This document shows, piece after piece, positions 26,122-35,316 of a stretch of 64,000 nucleotides of DNA (position 1 is the stretch's first letter; the number at the start of each line of letters is the position of its first letter). Source of the DNA: an uncultured Oscillospiraceae bacterium (GTDB lineage Bacteria > Bacillota > Clostridia > Oscillospirales > Acutalibacteraceae). Under the pieces are notes generated by a model. That model made no database searches, was not told the DNA's origin, and worked only from the letters and a program-made list of their open reading frames with translations. Location of the stretch: positions 1 through 64,000 of the forward strand of contig UQLR01000003.1 of the NCBI GenBank assembly GCA_900541975.1, written 5' to 3'. Position numbers and translations under genes: made by a program.

Positions 26122-27021
26122 ATGGAAAAACATTTGTTTTTAAGGATAGAATCACAACGGAAAAAACTTTCAAAGGGACAAAAGCGCATTGCGGCCTATA
26201 TCGAAGAATGCTATGACAAGGCGGCTTTTATGACGGCCTCCAGACTTGGGGAAACAGTTGGCGTCAGCGAATCGACTGTTGTGCGCTTTGCAACCGAGAT
26301 CGGTTATGACGGGTATCCCAAGCTGCAAAAAGCCATGCAAGAAATGATACGCGATAAGCTGACGTCCGTACAGCGCATACAGGTAACCGTCGACCGCATA
26401 GGCGGTCATAATGTGCTGGAAAGCGTGCTCAACCAGGATATTGATAAAATCCGGGCGACACTGGAGGAAACCTCGCGGGATGATTTTATCAAGGCGGTCA
26501 AGGCGATTGTCGGTGCAAAGAATATTTATATTTTTGCAGTCAGAAGCTCTTCTGCGCTTGCCAGCTTTCTGGGATACTATTTTGACCTTATGTTTGGCAA
26601 CGTGCATGTGGTAAGCACAACAAGCAAGATAGAAATTTACGAAAAGCTGCTCCATATTAATGAAAAAGACGTTATTATCGGCATTAGTTTCCCGCGTTAT
26701 TCCAAAACAGCTGTGGAGGCCATGCAGTTTGCATCTGACAGAAAAGCAGGCGTTATCGCATTGACGGACAGCATGGTTTCTCCGCTTGTCGGCCCGGCGG
26801 ATTATGTGCTGCTTGCGCGCAGCGACATGGCATCGGTGGTCGATTCGCTCGTAGCGCCGCTAAGTATGATCAATGCGCTGCTTGTGGCAACCGTACTAGA
26901 AAAGAAGGAAAACGTCGAACAGACCTTTACAAAGCTGGAGCAGGTTTGGGACGAATACGACGTTTATGCAAAAACGTCGGAGCAGATTGATGTGGGCGAA
27001 GGCCTTCCGGGGCAACAGTGA
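26122..27021 (+). CDS. MurR/RpiR family transcriptional regulator
   Basis: The 299 residues hold an N-terminal RpiR helix-turn-helix domain (about 1-77; TASRLGETVGVSESTVVRFATEIG) and a C-terminal SIS sugar-phosphate-binding domain (about 120-255; KNIYIFAVRSSSALASFLG, DVIIGISFPRYSKTAVEAM). Such regulators sense phosphosugars. The start is ATG 26122 with AAAGGAAATGG upstream. The stop overlaps the next gene by one base (TGATG), so they are coupled; no sugar genes are adjacent, so the signal is unknown. Confidence 0.93.
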   Translation: MEKHLFLRIESQRKKLSKGQKRIAAYIEECYDKAAFMTASRLGETVGVSESTVVRFATEIGYDGYPKLQKAMQEMIRDKLTSVQRIQVTVDRIGGHNVLESVLNQDIDKIRATLEETSRDDFIKAVKAIVGAKNIYIFAVRSSSALASFLGYYFDLMFGNVHVVSTTSKIEIYEKLLHINEKDVIIGISFPRYSKTAVEAMQFASDRKAGVIALTDSMVSPLVGPADYVLLARSDMASVVDSLVAPLSMINALLVATVLEKKENVEQTFTKLEQVWDEYDVYAKTSEQIDVGEGLPGQQ

Positions 27022-28265
27022 TGCCCGGCAGGCGTATATTGGTAGTCGGTGCGGGCGCAGCCGGAATGATGGCGGCTGGGACGGCAGCGCAAAACGGCGC
27101 GCAGGTAACGGTGCTTGAACGTAACGCCCACACCGGCAGAAAGATTCTGATAACGGGGAAGGGAAGATGCAATGTTACAAATGACTGTGACGTCCGTGAT
27201 TTTATAGCCGCCGTGCCGACAAACGGAAACTTTTTGTTCGGTGCGGCCAGCCGCTTTTCCCCGCATGACGCCATGCGTTTTTTTGAAAGCCGCGGCCTTG
27301 CCCTGAAAACAGAGCGTGGACGCCGCGTTTTTCCACAGTCGGACAAAGCGGCGGACGTAGTGGGAACACTGACCCGCTTTTTGCAGCAAACAGGCTGCAG
27401 GGTTGTCCGCGCACGGGCGCAGGCGCTTTTGTTGAAAAACGGCCGGGTGCAGGGCGTACGTACGGAAGATGGAAAAATATTCTCTGCCGACTGCGTAATC
27501 ATTGCCTGCGGCGGCTTATCTTATCCGCGTACAGGTTCTACCGGCGATGGGTACAGCCTTGCACGTGCTGCAGGGCATACGGTCACGCCGCTTGGGCCGT
27601 CTTTGGTTCCACTGGTGTCTGACGATGCGTTTTGCCCGGCGCTTCAAGGCCTTACACTGAAAAACATTGCGATTAAAGTAACGGATCAGGAACAGAAAAA
27701 AGAAATATATAAAGATTTTGGGGAGCTTCTTTTTACGCACTTTGGCCTGAGCGGGCCGGTCGTTTTAAGCGCAAGCGCGCATATGCGCTCCATGCGCAAG
27801 GGAAGATATACGGTCCATATTGACCTGAAGCCGGCCCTTTCAGAGGGGCAGCTGCAAAAAAGGCTGCTGCGCGATTTTCTGGAGAATAAAAACAAAGCCT
27901 TTTTAAACGCGTTGCACGGTCTGCTGCCTAAAGCGATGCTCCCCGTTGTAGTTACACGGGCCTCCATTCCGCCGCAAACCAAATGCAATGTCATAACAAG
28001 GCAGCAAAGGGCGGATTTTTTAAAACTGCTTAAAGATTTTACTGTGCAGATCAAAGGGTTTCGTCCGGTAGAAGAAGCCATTATTACAGCAGGCGGCGTG
28101 CATGTGAAAGAAATTGATCCCAAAACCATGCAGTCCAGGCTTGTAAAGGGTCTTTATTTTGCTGGTGAAGTGATAGACGTGGATGCATATACAGGCGGGT
28201 ATAATTTGCAAATTGCTTTTTCAACAGGCTATCTTGCAGGTATAAGCGCCGCCGGTTTGCCATAA
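27021..28265 (+). CDS. BaiN/HI0933-family flavoprotein (NAD(P)/FAD-dependent oxidoreductase)
   Basis: The 414 residues begin with a Rossmann FAD site (RILVVGAGAAGMMAAG), then RNAHTGRKILITGKGRCNVTN, typical of the HI0933-like family, ACGGLSYPRTGSTGDGYSLA, FTHFGLSGPVVL and the end motif GEVIDVDAYTGGYNLQIAFS. The family includes BaiN of bile-acid metabolism, but most members have no known substrate; I do not infer bile-acid work. ATG 27021 overlaps the regulator stop. It is followed by cmk 37 bases later. Confidence 0.92.
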   Translation: MPGRRILVVGAGAAGMMAAGTAAQNGAQVTVLERNAHTGRKILITGKGRCNVTNDCDVRDFIAAVPTNGNFLFGAASRFSPHDAMRFFESRGLALKTERGRRVFPQSDKAADVVGTLTRFLQQTGCRVVRARAQALLLKNGRVQGVRTEDGKIFSADCVIIACGGLSYPRTGSTGDGYSLARAAGHTVTPLGPSLVPLVSDDAFCPALQGLTLKNIAIKVTDQEQKKEIYKDFGELLFTHFGLSGPVVLSASAHMRSMRKGRYTVHIDLKPALSEGQLQKRLLRDFLENKNKAFLNALHGLLPKAMLPVVVTRASIPPQTKCNVITRQQRADFLKLLKDFTVQIKGFRPVEEAIITAGGVHVKEIDPKTMQSRLVKGLYFAGEVIDVDAYTGGYNLQIAFSTGYLAGISAAGLP

Positions 28266-28302
28266 ATCAGACAGAAATACAAATAAGAAAGGAACCAGTA
28301 AA

Positions 28303-28965
28303 ATGACAGCAATTTCAATTGACGGCCCTGCCGGCGCAGGGAAAAGCACCCTTGCACGGCTTGCGGCAAAAAAACTGCATTTTATATATGTGGACACGGG
28401 CGCGCTTTACAGAGCAATCGGCCTCAACGCTCTGTTAAACGGCGTAGCGATCAGTGATGAGGAGCGGGTTAAAGAGCTGCTTGCAAAAACAAAAATTGAG
28501 CTTGCGTTTCAAGACGGCGTACAGCGTGTATACCTTAACGGAAAGGATGTGTCGGACGATATCCGAACGCCGGAGGTTTCCATGGCGGCATCGGGCATTT
28601 CTGCACTGAAGCCGGTGCGCGATTTTCTGCTGGGCCTGCAAAGAAGTATGGCGGAAAAATACGATGTGATTATGGACGGCAGGGACATTGGCACGGTTGT
28701 GCTGCCAAATGCACAAATTAAAATTTTTCTTACCGCTTCGGCCCGATGCCGTGCGAAGCGCCGTTATGATGAGCTTACTGAAAAAGGGATGAACGTAAAA
28801 TTTGAAGATATTCTGCAGGATATTGAAACAAGGGATTATAACGATTCCCATCGTGCCATTGCACCGTTAAAGCCAGCATGCGGCAGTATTTTGCTGGATA
28901 CCTCTGACGAGCCGCTTGAAGTATCGCTTACAAGGCTTGTTCGTATGATTGAAGAGCGCCTTTAA
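28303..28965 (+). CDS. cmk: Cytidylate kinase
   Basis: It phosphorylates CMP and dCMP. The 220 residues show the P-loop SIDGPAGAGKSTLAR, VDTGALYRAIG, MDGRDIGTVVLPNA and the RRYDELTEKG lid. GAAAGGAACC precedes the ATG. It lies 17 bases upstream of plsC, a common clostridial pairing. Confidence 0.97.
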   Translation: MTAISIDGPAGAGKSTLARLAAKKLHFIYVDTGALYRAIGLNALLNGVAISDEERVKELLAKTKIELAFQDGVQRVYLNGKDVSDDIRTPEVSMAASGISALKPVRDFLLGLQRSMAEKYDVIMDGRDIGTVVLPNAQIKIFLTASARCRAKRRYDELTEKGMNVKFEDILQDIETRDYNDSHRAIAPLKPACGSILLDTSDEPLEVSLTRLVRMIEERL

Positions 28966-28982
28966 AAACGGAGGAAAGAAAT

Positions 28983-29603
28983 ATGCAAAAAAAAAGGTTT
29001 CTATATAGTTTGGCCAGGGTAATTTGCACGCCGCTTTTTAAGCTTCTCTACCGCTACCGCTATACAAATAAAGACAACATCCCGCAAAGCGGTGCTTACA
29101 TTATTTGCAGCAACCATATCTCATATTCTGATCCATTGCTTTTGGGGATCGGCCAGAAAAGGGAAATCCGCTATATGGCAAAATCAGAGCTTTTTCGCAA
29201 CCGCTTTTTTGCCCGGCTGATCACGGGCCTGGGCGCGTTTCCCGTGCAGCGCGGCGCACATGACAATGCGGTTTTTGACACGGCCGATTCAATCCTGGAG
29301 AATGGGGAGGTTCTGGGAATCTTTCCGGAAGGAACACGGTCAAAAACAGGGGAACTGCTGCGCATGCGTTCCGGTGCGGCGTTGATCGCTGCGCAAATGC
29401 AGGTTCCGGTTGTTCCGGCCTGCATTACGCCCAAAGGCGGAAAGCTGAAATTTTTTAATCCTACCAAGATTTCTTACGCGCCCCCCATTACACCGCAGGA
29501 ACTTGGTCTGCAGCGGGAAACGCAAACCGCTCCGCAGCTGCGCGCAGCAACCCGTAAAATTGCACAGGCAATTGCCCGGCTGCGTGAAAACGATAAATTT
29601 TAA
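28983..29603 (+). CDS. plsC: 1-acyl-sn-glycerol-3-phosphate acyltransferase
   Basis: It acylates lysophosphatidic acid at the membrane. The 206 residues carry the family blocks: CSNHISYSDPLLLG (catalytic NHxxxxD), YMAKSELFRNRFFARLITGLG, GIFPEGTRSKTGEL and PVVPACI. The N-terminus is basic with a short hydrophobic patch. GGAGGAAAG precedes the ATG. The MORN gene begins 12 bases after the stop. Confidence 0.96.
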   Translation: MQKKRFLYSLARVICTPLFKLLYRYRYTNKDNIPQSGAYIICSNHISYSDPLLLGIGQKREIRYMAKSELFRNRFFARLITGLGAFPVQRGAHDNAVFDTADSILENGEVLGIFPEGTRSKTGELLRMRSGAALIAAQMQVPVVPACITPKGGKLKFFNPTKISYAPPITPQELGLQRETQTAPQLRAATRKIAQAIARLRENDKF

Positions 29604-29615
29604 AAGAGGTAGAGT

Positions 29616-32282
29616 ATGACGGTTTCCATTCGGCCACGAATCAGCGGTGACATCATGTATTATACAGCTTATTTGTTGTCCGCCGACCCAATCCGCTTTG
29701 GCAGCGATATCCTTCTTAAGGTGCGCAAAGCGTATTTTACAAGCGGCAAACGGCAAAAGAATAAAATATTTTTAAATGTACAGGGCGAGGCTCTCCAGTG
29801 TTTTTATACAATGGAGAACCGCAGGCCGCTCAAATGGAAAAAAGTAAGCGAAGGCAGGCTTTGTGAACGCACCGCCCAGACGGGGCCGTCCGGTTATTGC
29901 GTGGAAACGCTGGATTATTCCGGCACGGTAATCAAAAAAATGTATTTTAATCTGCATCATCAATGGCTGCGCACAGAATATTTTGATGGTTTTCATTCAC
30001 AGCCGGAATTTACGCTTATGCCCTGGCCCAACGCAAAGCAGGTCGGTCTGGCGCTATATACCGCAGAGCGGGAAACGCCGTCTGTGCTGCAAAGCGTGCC
30101 TCTTCCACAGGAGCAGGCGCTTTTGGACCAACTTGTGCAGGAGGTTTTACCTGAGGCCTGCGCGCAGACCGCACAGGGGCTTGCATATTTTTGTACGGAA
30201 CAAAAATATACGCTTTGGGTGCAAATGCTTGATAAGCTGGGAGAAAAAGAAGAAAAAAGCGCCGCCAGGGCGCAAAGGACAAGGAAAAAAGCGGGCGCCT
30301 TTTATTTTGATATACAGGCGCTTGCAGACGAACAAACAACGTTTGATCTTACCAAAGCGCCCTATCTTTCTGCGGACGGCCCGGCAGCCTTGCAGCAGGA
30401 TGCAGCACTGGAAAAGGAAAATAAAAAAACGCGTGCCGAAAAAGAGAAAGTTCTGCTGCAAAAGCAGCCGGCACAGACGGAGGAAAAACGAAAAAGAAAA
30501 AAGCCGCAGGCGCCTGCCATTGCCGGCCCGGACAAGGTTTTGCCGCTTTCGGGTAAAGAAAAGTGTTTTTATTATGGGGCGCTGGATGAAAACGGGGCCC
30601 GTACGGGCTTGGGTCGAACACAGACGTTCCAGGGAAAAACGCTGTACGACGGAACATACAAAAACGATATGCGAAACGGTTTTGGTGTATATTATTTTAA
30701 AACAGGACGGATCAGCTATCTTGGGAACTGGAAGGATAATAAGCGAGACGGGTTTGGGATTGCCTTCCGTCCGACAGACGGGAGCGTCCATGTGGGTGTT
30801 TTTGAAAACGACGCTCCGCGGGGGACGGCCGCCCGTTTTGACAAGGAGGGAAACCTTGTATATGCCGGCAGCTGGAAAGACGGCGTAAAAACCGGAGCCG
30901 GTATTACGGTTGCTCCAAACGGCGCGCTCCAGATTAGCGCCTGGAAAGACGGAAAGCAGCAGAACACAGGTGCTTTACTGGATATGTATGGTGCGGTTTA
31001 TTACAGCGGCGGGCTTAAAAACGGTAAGAAAGAAGGAAAAGGCACGCTTTTTGCTGCAGACGGCGCACTCGTTTATACAGGCATGTTTAAAAACGATGCG
31101 TTTGAAGGGCAGGGAAGGCTTTTTTTAGAAGACGGAGGAAGCATAGCAGGCACGTTTGTAAACGGAAAAGTAAACGGCAAGGCGTGCAAATATACAGAAA
31201 ACGGCACGCTTGTATACGACGGGATGTGGAAAGACGGGCTGCCGAACGGGGACGGCGCCTTATATGCGGCCGACGGCTCCAAAATGCAGGGCAGTTTTAT
31301 ACAGGGAAAGGCAGCGGGCTGTTTTTCCTGTTTTTCCAAAGATGGTCGCCTGTGCTATAAAGGTACGCTTGCCGACGGCCTTTACGACGGGCAGGGCGTA
31401 CTGTATGAAGAGGACAAGCCCGTGTATGACGGCGCCTTTGCCTGTGGAGAAAAATGCGGGATGGGCCGCTTGTTTGAAGACGGTGCATGCGTTTATATGG
31501 GAATGTTTGCACACGGCCTTCCCAATGGATATGGCCAGCGCTTTGAAAACGGCCAGCGTGTTTACTACGGCTTTTTTCAGAATGGTCTGTACCATGGGCA
31601 TGGTATGCTTTTTGAAGATGACAGGCCTAAGTATGCCGGTTCTTTTTCCGCCGGAAAAATGCATGGGCGAATTAACCGCGTGTCCGACGGACATATTATT
31701 GAAGAATGTATATACCAGCAGGGCAAATGCATCTATATGCGAAGCTATACGCTGGATGGGGCGCTGCTGTATGAGGGTAATATAAAAGACGGAATGCGGG
31801 AAGGCATGGGCTGTGCGTTTACGGAATTTGGGGAAAAAAGCTTTGAAGGGATTTTTAAATACAACGAACCCTTTAAAAGCATGAAGGTTATCGTAAAAAA
31901 ACTTGAACCGCTTGCCCGTTGTGAAAAGCTGAAGAACACAGAATATGAAAGCTGCCGCACAACGCCCGCCTTTGCGGTGGAAGAACCTGTTGGCGGCGGG
32001 ATATATTCCGGCATGCTGGGGGAACGGGGAGTCCCTCACGGCAAGGGAACCATGCTTTACCCGGACCACAGGTATACAGGCTTTTTTGAAGACGGCGCAC
32101 CCAGAGGCATGGGCGTTATCTATTTTGGAGATGGAAGAGAGCTGCGTGCACGCTTTGTAAAGGCGCCGGCAACGGGCGGCGCCCGCGCGGTATTTTCAAC
32201 AGTTACTTATGATTATATTTTGGAGCAATCCGGAAAAGACGGTGATGCATATGTCGACAGAAGCAACCCTGCCGTTTATTAA
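29616..32282 (+). CDS. Large MORN-repeat protein
   Basis: The 888-residue protein has a unique N-terminal domain (about 1-210), a charged Lys/Glu/Gln-rich linker (about 235-300), then about 20 MORN-type repeats from about residue 308 to 870. Typical units are YDGTYKNDMRNGFGVYYF, YAGSWKDGVKTGAGI, YDGMWKDGLPNGDGALY and YMGMFAHGLPNGYGQRFE; some are degenerate. There is no signal peptide or TM helix, so it is probably cytosolic. MORN arrays act as elongated scaffolds, sometimes near membranes and phospholipids. GAGGTAGAGT precedes the ATG. It sits between plsC and mscS and overlaps mscS, implying co-expression. The exact function is unknown. Confidence 0.9.
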   Translation: MTVSIRPRISGDIMYYTAYLLSADPIRFGSDILLKVRKAYFTSGKRQKNKIFLNVQGEALQCFYTMENRRPLKWKKVSEGRLCERTAQTGPSGYCVETLDYSGTVIKKMYFNLHHQWLRTEYFDGFHSQPEFTLMPWPNAKQVGLALYTAERETPSVLQSVPLPQEQALLDQLVQEVLPEACAQTAQGLAYFCTEQKYTLWVQMLDKLGEKEEKSAARAQRTRKKAGAFYFDIQALADEQTTFDLTKAPYLSADGPAALQQDAALEKENKKTRAEKEKVLLQKQPAQTEEKRKRKKPQAPAIAGPDKVLPLSGKEKCFYYGALDENGARTGLGRTQTFQGKTLYDGTYKNDMRNGFGVYYFKTGRISYLGNWKDNKRDGFGIAFRPTDGSVHVGVFENDAPRGTAARFDKEGNLVYAGSWKDGVKTGAGITVAPNGALQISAWKDGKQQNTGALLDMYGAVYYSGGLKNGKKEGKGTLFAADGALVYTGMFKNDAFEGQGRLFLEDGGSIAGTFVNGKVNGKACKYTENGTLVYDGMWKDGLPNGDGALYAADGSKMQGSFIQGKAAGCFSCFSKDGRLCYKGTLADGLYDGQGVLYEEDKPVYDGAFACGEKCGMGRLFEDGACVYMGMFAHGLPNGYGQRFENGQRVYYGFFQNGLYHGHGMLFEDDRPKYAGSFSAGKMHGRINRVSDGHIIEECIYQQGKCIYMRSYTLDGALLYEGNIKDGMREGMGCAFTEFGEKSFEGIFKYNEPFKSMKVIVKKLEPLARCEKLKNTEYESCRTTPAFAVEEPVGGGIYSGMLGERGVPHGKGTMLYPDHRYTGFFEDGAPRGMGVIYFGDGRELRARFVKAPATGGARAVFSTVTYDYILEQSGKDGDAYVDRSNPAVY

Positions 32283-33126
32283 CGAAACACCCCAGGAGTC
32301 GCTCTCTACACTGCAAAATTGGCTTGACGGCCTTTGGCAGTGGGGGCTTGCATTTTTGCCCAAGCTGCTGGTTGCAGCTGCAATCTTTTTTCTGGGCTGG
32401 TGGCTTTCCAAGGCCATTACAAGGCTGATACGGAAAACACTGGAAAAGGGCAGGGCCGAAAAGGCGGCGGTATCGTTTGTTTGTTCTTTTTCCCTCTGTG
32501 CGCTGCGCATTATCGTAATTATTTCAGCGATCGCCCAGCTGGGCGTTAATGTGGTGTCTATCGTTACGGCAATCGGTGCCGCAGCGGTTACAGTTGGGCT
32601 TGCACTCCAGGACAGTATGTCCAACATTGCAAGCGGGATATTGATCATTATCAATAAACCGTTTAAAGTGGGTGACTATCTGGAATTTGAAGGGCTGCAG
32701 GGAACAGTCAGTAAGATAGAGATATTTAACACACGCCTGAACACGATTGATAATAAAGAAATTATTATACCAAATTCGCGGCTGACCGTAGAAAATGTGA
32801 TTAATTATACGTCCCATGAGCTCCGCAGAGTGGATTTAACCTATCAGGTATCTTACCAAAGCGATATTTTAAAAGCAAAGCGGCTGTTGATGGATCTGGT
32901 ACAATCGCATGCAATGGTGTGCAAAGATCCGCAGCCGATCGTAGGAATTGCAGGCCATAACGAAAGCAGTATTTCCATAGATGTAAAAATCTGGTGTAAA
33001 AAAGACCTTTACTGGGACTTGTATTACGATATGCAGGAGAAAGTAAAACTGCTCTTTGATGAAGAGGGAATTGATATACCATATGAACAGATTGTGGTTC
33101 ATATGGAAAAACAGAAAGAAAACTAA
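32245..33126 (+). CDS. mscS: Small-conductance mechanosensitive channel, MscS family
   Basis: This is a membrane channel that opens under tension and releases solutes. Its 293 residues have three TM helices: about 34-54, 75-95 and the pore helix with AAAVTVGLALQDSMSNIASG, then the beta domain (GDYLEFEGLQGTVSKIEIFNT, IIIPNSRL) and the C-terminal alpha/beta cage. The start lies inside the MORN gene, overlapping about 38 bases; ATG 32245 and 32251 are both possible, with GGAAAAGACGGTG upstream. A terminator follows the stop. Confidence 0.93.
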   Translation: MHMSTEATLPFINETPQESLSTLQNWLDGLWQWGLAFLPKLLVAAAIFFLGWWLSKAITRLIRKTLEKGRAEKAAVSFVCSFSLCALRIIVIISAIAQLGVNVVSIVTAIGAAAVTVGLALQDSMSNIASGILIIINKPFKVGDYLEFEGLQGTVSKIEIFNTRLNTIDNKEIIIPNSRLTVENVINYTSHELRRVDLTYQVSYQSDILKAKRLLMDLVQSHAMVCKDPQPIVGIAGHNESSISIDVKIWCKKDLYWDLYYDMQEKVKLLFDEEGIDIPYEQIVVHMEKQKEN

Positions 33127-33132
33127 AAGAAC

Positions 33133-33166
33133 AAAACCGCGCCGCTGCAAAAAGCGGCGCGGTTTT
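33133..33166 (+). terminator. Terminator after mscS
   Basis: AAAACCGCGCCGCT (33133-33146) pairs perfectly with AGCGGCGCGGTTTT (33153-33166). Confidence 0.85.
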
Positions 33167-33173
33167 GCATAAG

Positions 33174-33210
33174 AAAAGCACACCGTCGTCCATTTGCGGT
33201 GTGCTTTTTT
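33174..33210. terminator. Second hairpin, terminator of the 33225 gene (minus)
   Basis: AAAAGCACACCG (33174-33185) pairs with CGGTGTGCTTTT (33197-33208). It works for the minus-strand lipoprotein gene and backs up the mscS terminator on the plus strand. Confidence 0.75.
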
Positions 33211-33224
33211 GTCAGGCAACATCG

Positions 33225-33587
33225 TTACATAACATTGTTGCTTTCATTTTCTGAAGCGCCGTTTGCCGTATTGGTACCGGCATTGCTGCTTACAGTATTG
33301 TCGTTGTTATTGTTATTATTGCTGTTGTTATTGCCGTTTCCTTCCATGCCCTCTTCAAACCCGCTTACGGCGTCTGAAATGCCGTTGCCGATATCCTCCA
33401 GAACATTGTCGTTATCATTGTTGCTGCTGGCGGCGGATGAAACACCGGGTGTAGAGTTTACAGCGGACTGGTTGTCGGCGATTGTGCCGTTGACGCCATT
33501 CCCTATTTTACCGTTTTCAGCGTTGCAGCCAACCAAAAGTACAGCCATTAAGGAAATTGCCAATGTAACGGAAAGTATTTTATTCAT
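33225..33587 (-). CDS. Asn-rich lipoprotein, unknown function
   Basis: The 120-residue protein has a clear lipoprotein signal (SLMAVLLVGCNAENG, Cys21) and then a low-complexity Asn/Ser/Gly/Asp region, including runs of Asn near residues 85-95 coded by repeated AAC/AAT triplets. No globular domain is visible. GGGAG precedes the ATG on the minus strand. It lies downstream of sigE but about 100 bases away. It may be a surface or spore-coat-related protein by neighbourhood only. Confidence 0.7.
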   Translation of the reverse strand: MNKILSVTLAISLMAVLLVGCNAENGKIGNGVNGTIADNQSAVNSTPGVSSAASSNNDNDNVLEDIGNGISDAVSGFEEGMEGNGNNNSNNNNNNDNTVSSNAGTNTANGASENESNNVM

Positions 33588-33688
33588 ATTTACACTCCCT
33601 GAAAATTTTTTGCCTTACGGCCAGTAATATTTATTTCCGCTTTTAACAAAAAAATACACAGGAAAATGATTTTCAGGAAGAAAGCACT

Positions 33689-34393
33689 TTACAGCGCTGC
33701 GCTTAAATCTTTTTTTAACCGGTCAATAATTTTTTTTTCCAAACGCGATATATACGATTGTGAAATATGCAGCAGGTCGGCGACCTCTTTTTGCGTATGT
33801 TCCTTATTTCCCAAAAGGCCAAAGCGCAGTTCCATAATTTTCCTTTCGCGTTGCCCAAGCTTTGATACGGCTTCAATTAAAAGATTGCATTCGGCCTCCT
33901 GTTCAATATTGCGGTTTACAACGTCGCTGTCGCTGCCAAGTACGTCGCTTAACAGCAGCTCGTTTCCATCCCAGTCTATGTTTAAGGGCTCGTCGATTGA
34001 AATTTCGTTTTTAAGCTGTGAGCTTTTCCGCAGGTACATTAAAATTTCATTTTCAATGCAGCGCGAAGCGTATGTAGCAAGTTTTATATTGCGCGTTGGG
34101 CAAAATGTATTGACAGCTTTAATTAAACCGATCGTCCCAATGGAGATAAGATCTTCCACGCCGGCGCCGCTGGTTTCAAACTTCTTTGCAATGTACACAA
34201 CCAGGCGCAAATTGTGTGTAATTAACGGTTCCCTAGCGTTTGCAGCGCCCGCAGCGATATTTGCCATTACCTTTGCCTCTTCCTCGGCTGTCAGGGGCGG
34301 CGGCAGTGTCTGGGAACCGTTGATATAGTGAATCTCGTCTCTTATTCTCAGCAGTCTTCGAATTTTAAAATAAAGCTTTTGAAAAATATGCAT
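33689..34393 (-). CDS. sigE: Sporulation sigma factor sigma-E (as pro-sigma-E)
   Basis: Sigma-E drives early mother-cell transcription during sporulation. The 234 residues start with a pro-sequence of about 27 residues before [17 protein letters not shown], matching the B. subtilis cleavage region, then [48 protein letters not shown] (region 2) and a region 4 HTH ending [25 protein letters not shown] lies eight bases before the ATG. It follows spoIIGA by 21 bases. sigG, often next in Firmicutes, is absent downstream. Confidence 0.97.
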   Translation of the reverse strand: MHIFQKLYFKIRRLLRIRDEIHYINGSQTLPPPLTAEEEAKVMANIAAGAANAREPLITHNLRLVVYIAKKFETSGAGVEDLISIGTIGLIKAVNTFCPTRNIKLATYASRCIENEILMYLRKSSQLKNEISIDEPLNIDWDGNELLLSDVLGSDSDVVNRNIEQEAECNLLIEAVSKLGQRERKIMELRFGLLGNKEHTQKEVADLLHISQSYISRLEKKIIDRLKKDLSAAL

Positions 34394-34414
34394 CTGCCAT
34401 TCCCCCTTATATGT

Positions 34415-35281
34415 TCAGCCGTCTATACACTCTGTATTGATTACTGCCCTGCATTCGCCGGAGAGCCGTTCTCCGGGGCAAAGCGCTATGTAAATTTCTT
34501 TTACACATAAATGGTCGTCAATAAAAACCTGTTTTGGCTTAAAAGCCGGTAAAATTCCCTCACCGCCGACAGAGGCGAAAGGGACCAGCCGGATTTTCGG
34601 GTATGCCGTGCTTTTCTGCATAAAGGAAGTTGCACCAGGTGCGGCATAATACGCTTTGATTTCCTCAGGAACCACCGGCTGCACCGCCTGAAAATCCGCT
34701 ACAATCACCGGGCTTTGGGAAAAAGGTTCAATCAGGCTGCTGCCGGTATCCAGTTTTCCAAAAAGCTCGCATGTGTGGCCGCCGTTTACAATTTTTACCC
34801 TGCTTACAGTTTTTTGTGGCAGGCGCGCCTGAAGCAGTCTTGTAAACACCCGCAGCAGGGCATAGCACACAAGTGTGGACAAAGCCAGCAGCAAAGGGGA
34901 AATATTAAAATAGACGGCGCCGTTGTTGATTACCATTCCCGACGGCTTTAATAAGAACCATAAAGCGATCATTGCACCTCCAAAGCAAAGGCTGATTAGC
35001 AGAAATATAGCGGTGTTTTTAAAAAAAGCCTTTAGGTTATGCAGGCCGAAGGTCGCTAAAACAACGAAAAATGCAATCATAAGCTTTATAAGAAAATTTG
35101 GCACGACTGGAAGGGGAGGTAATAATATAATAAAGGAGCTTGCGGCGCCTACAGCGGCTCCCAGGGCCAGGCGCCGCCGCCTGATGGGTATTTTTGTGAA
35201 TTTTGCGCACGCAAGCAGTATAAAATAATTGATAAAGAGGTTCAGACAAATCAATACATCAAGATATACGGTTTGTTTCAT
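34415..35281 (-). CDS. spoIIGA: Sigma-E processing peptidase SpoIIGA
   Basis: SpoIIGA is a membrane aspartic protease that cleaves pro-sigma-E on a forespore signal. The 288 residues have five to six N-terminal TM helices (about 5-145) and a C-terminal protease domain with the catalytic Asp178 in KLDTGSSLIEPFSQSPV. ATG 35281 is preferred: AAGGTG sits eight bases upstream, and GTG 35290 overlaps that site. It forms a two-gene operon with sigE. Confidence 0.95.
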   Translation of the reverse strand: MKQTVYLDVLICLNLFINYFILLACAKFTKIPIRRRRLALGAAVGAASSFIILLPPLPVVPNFLIKLMIAFFVVLATFGLHNLKAFFKNTAIFLLISLCFGGAMIALWFLLKPSGMVINNGAVYFNISPLLLALSTLVCYALLRVFTRLLQARLPQKTVSRVKIVNGGHTCELFGKLDTGSSLIEPFSQSPVIVADFQAVQPVVPEEIKAYYAAPGATSFMQKSTAYPKIRLVPFASVGGEGILPAFKPKQVFIDDHLCVKEIYIALCPGERLSGECRAVINTECIDG

Positions 35282-35316
35282 GCTGCGCACACCTTCAAAA
35301 AGAAATCCTTGTCTGT

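Noticed and set aside
31260-32069. 269-codon minus-strand ORF within the MORN gene
   Set aside because: The repeat structure of the plus strand creates open antisense frames; there is no start signal or motif.
33225-33454. Triplet repeat as a CRISPR or satellite array
   Set aside because: It is coding Asn codons within one lipoprotein gene, with no spacer-repeat pattern.
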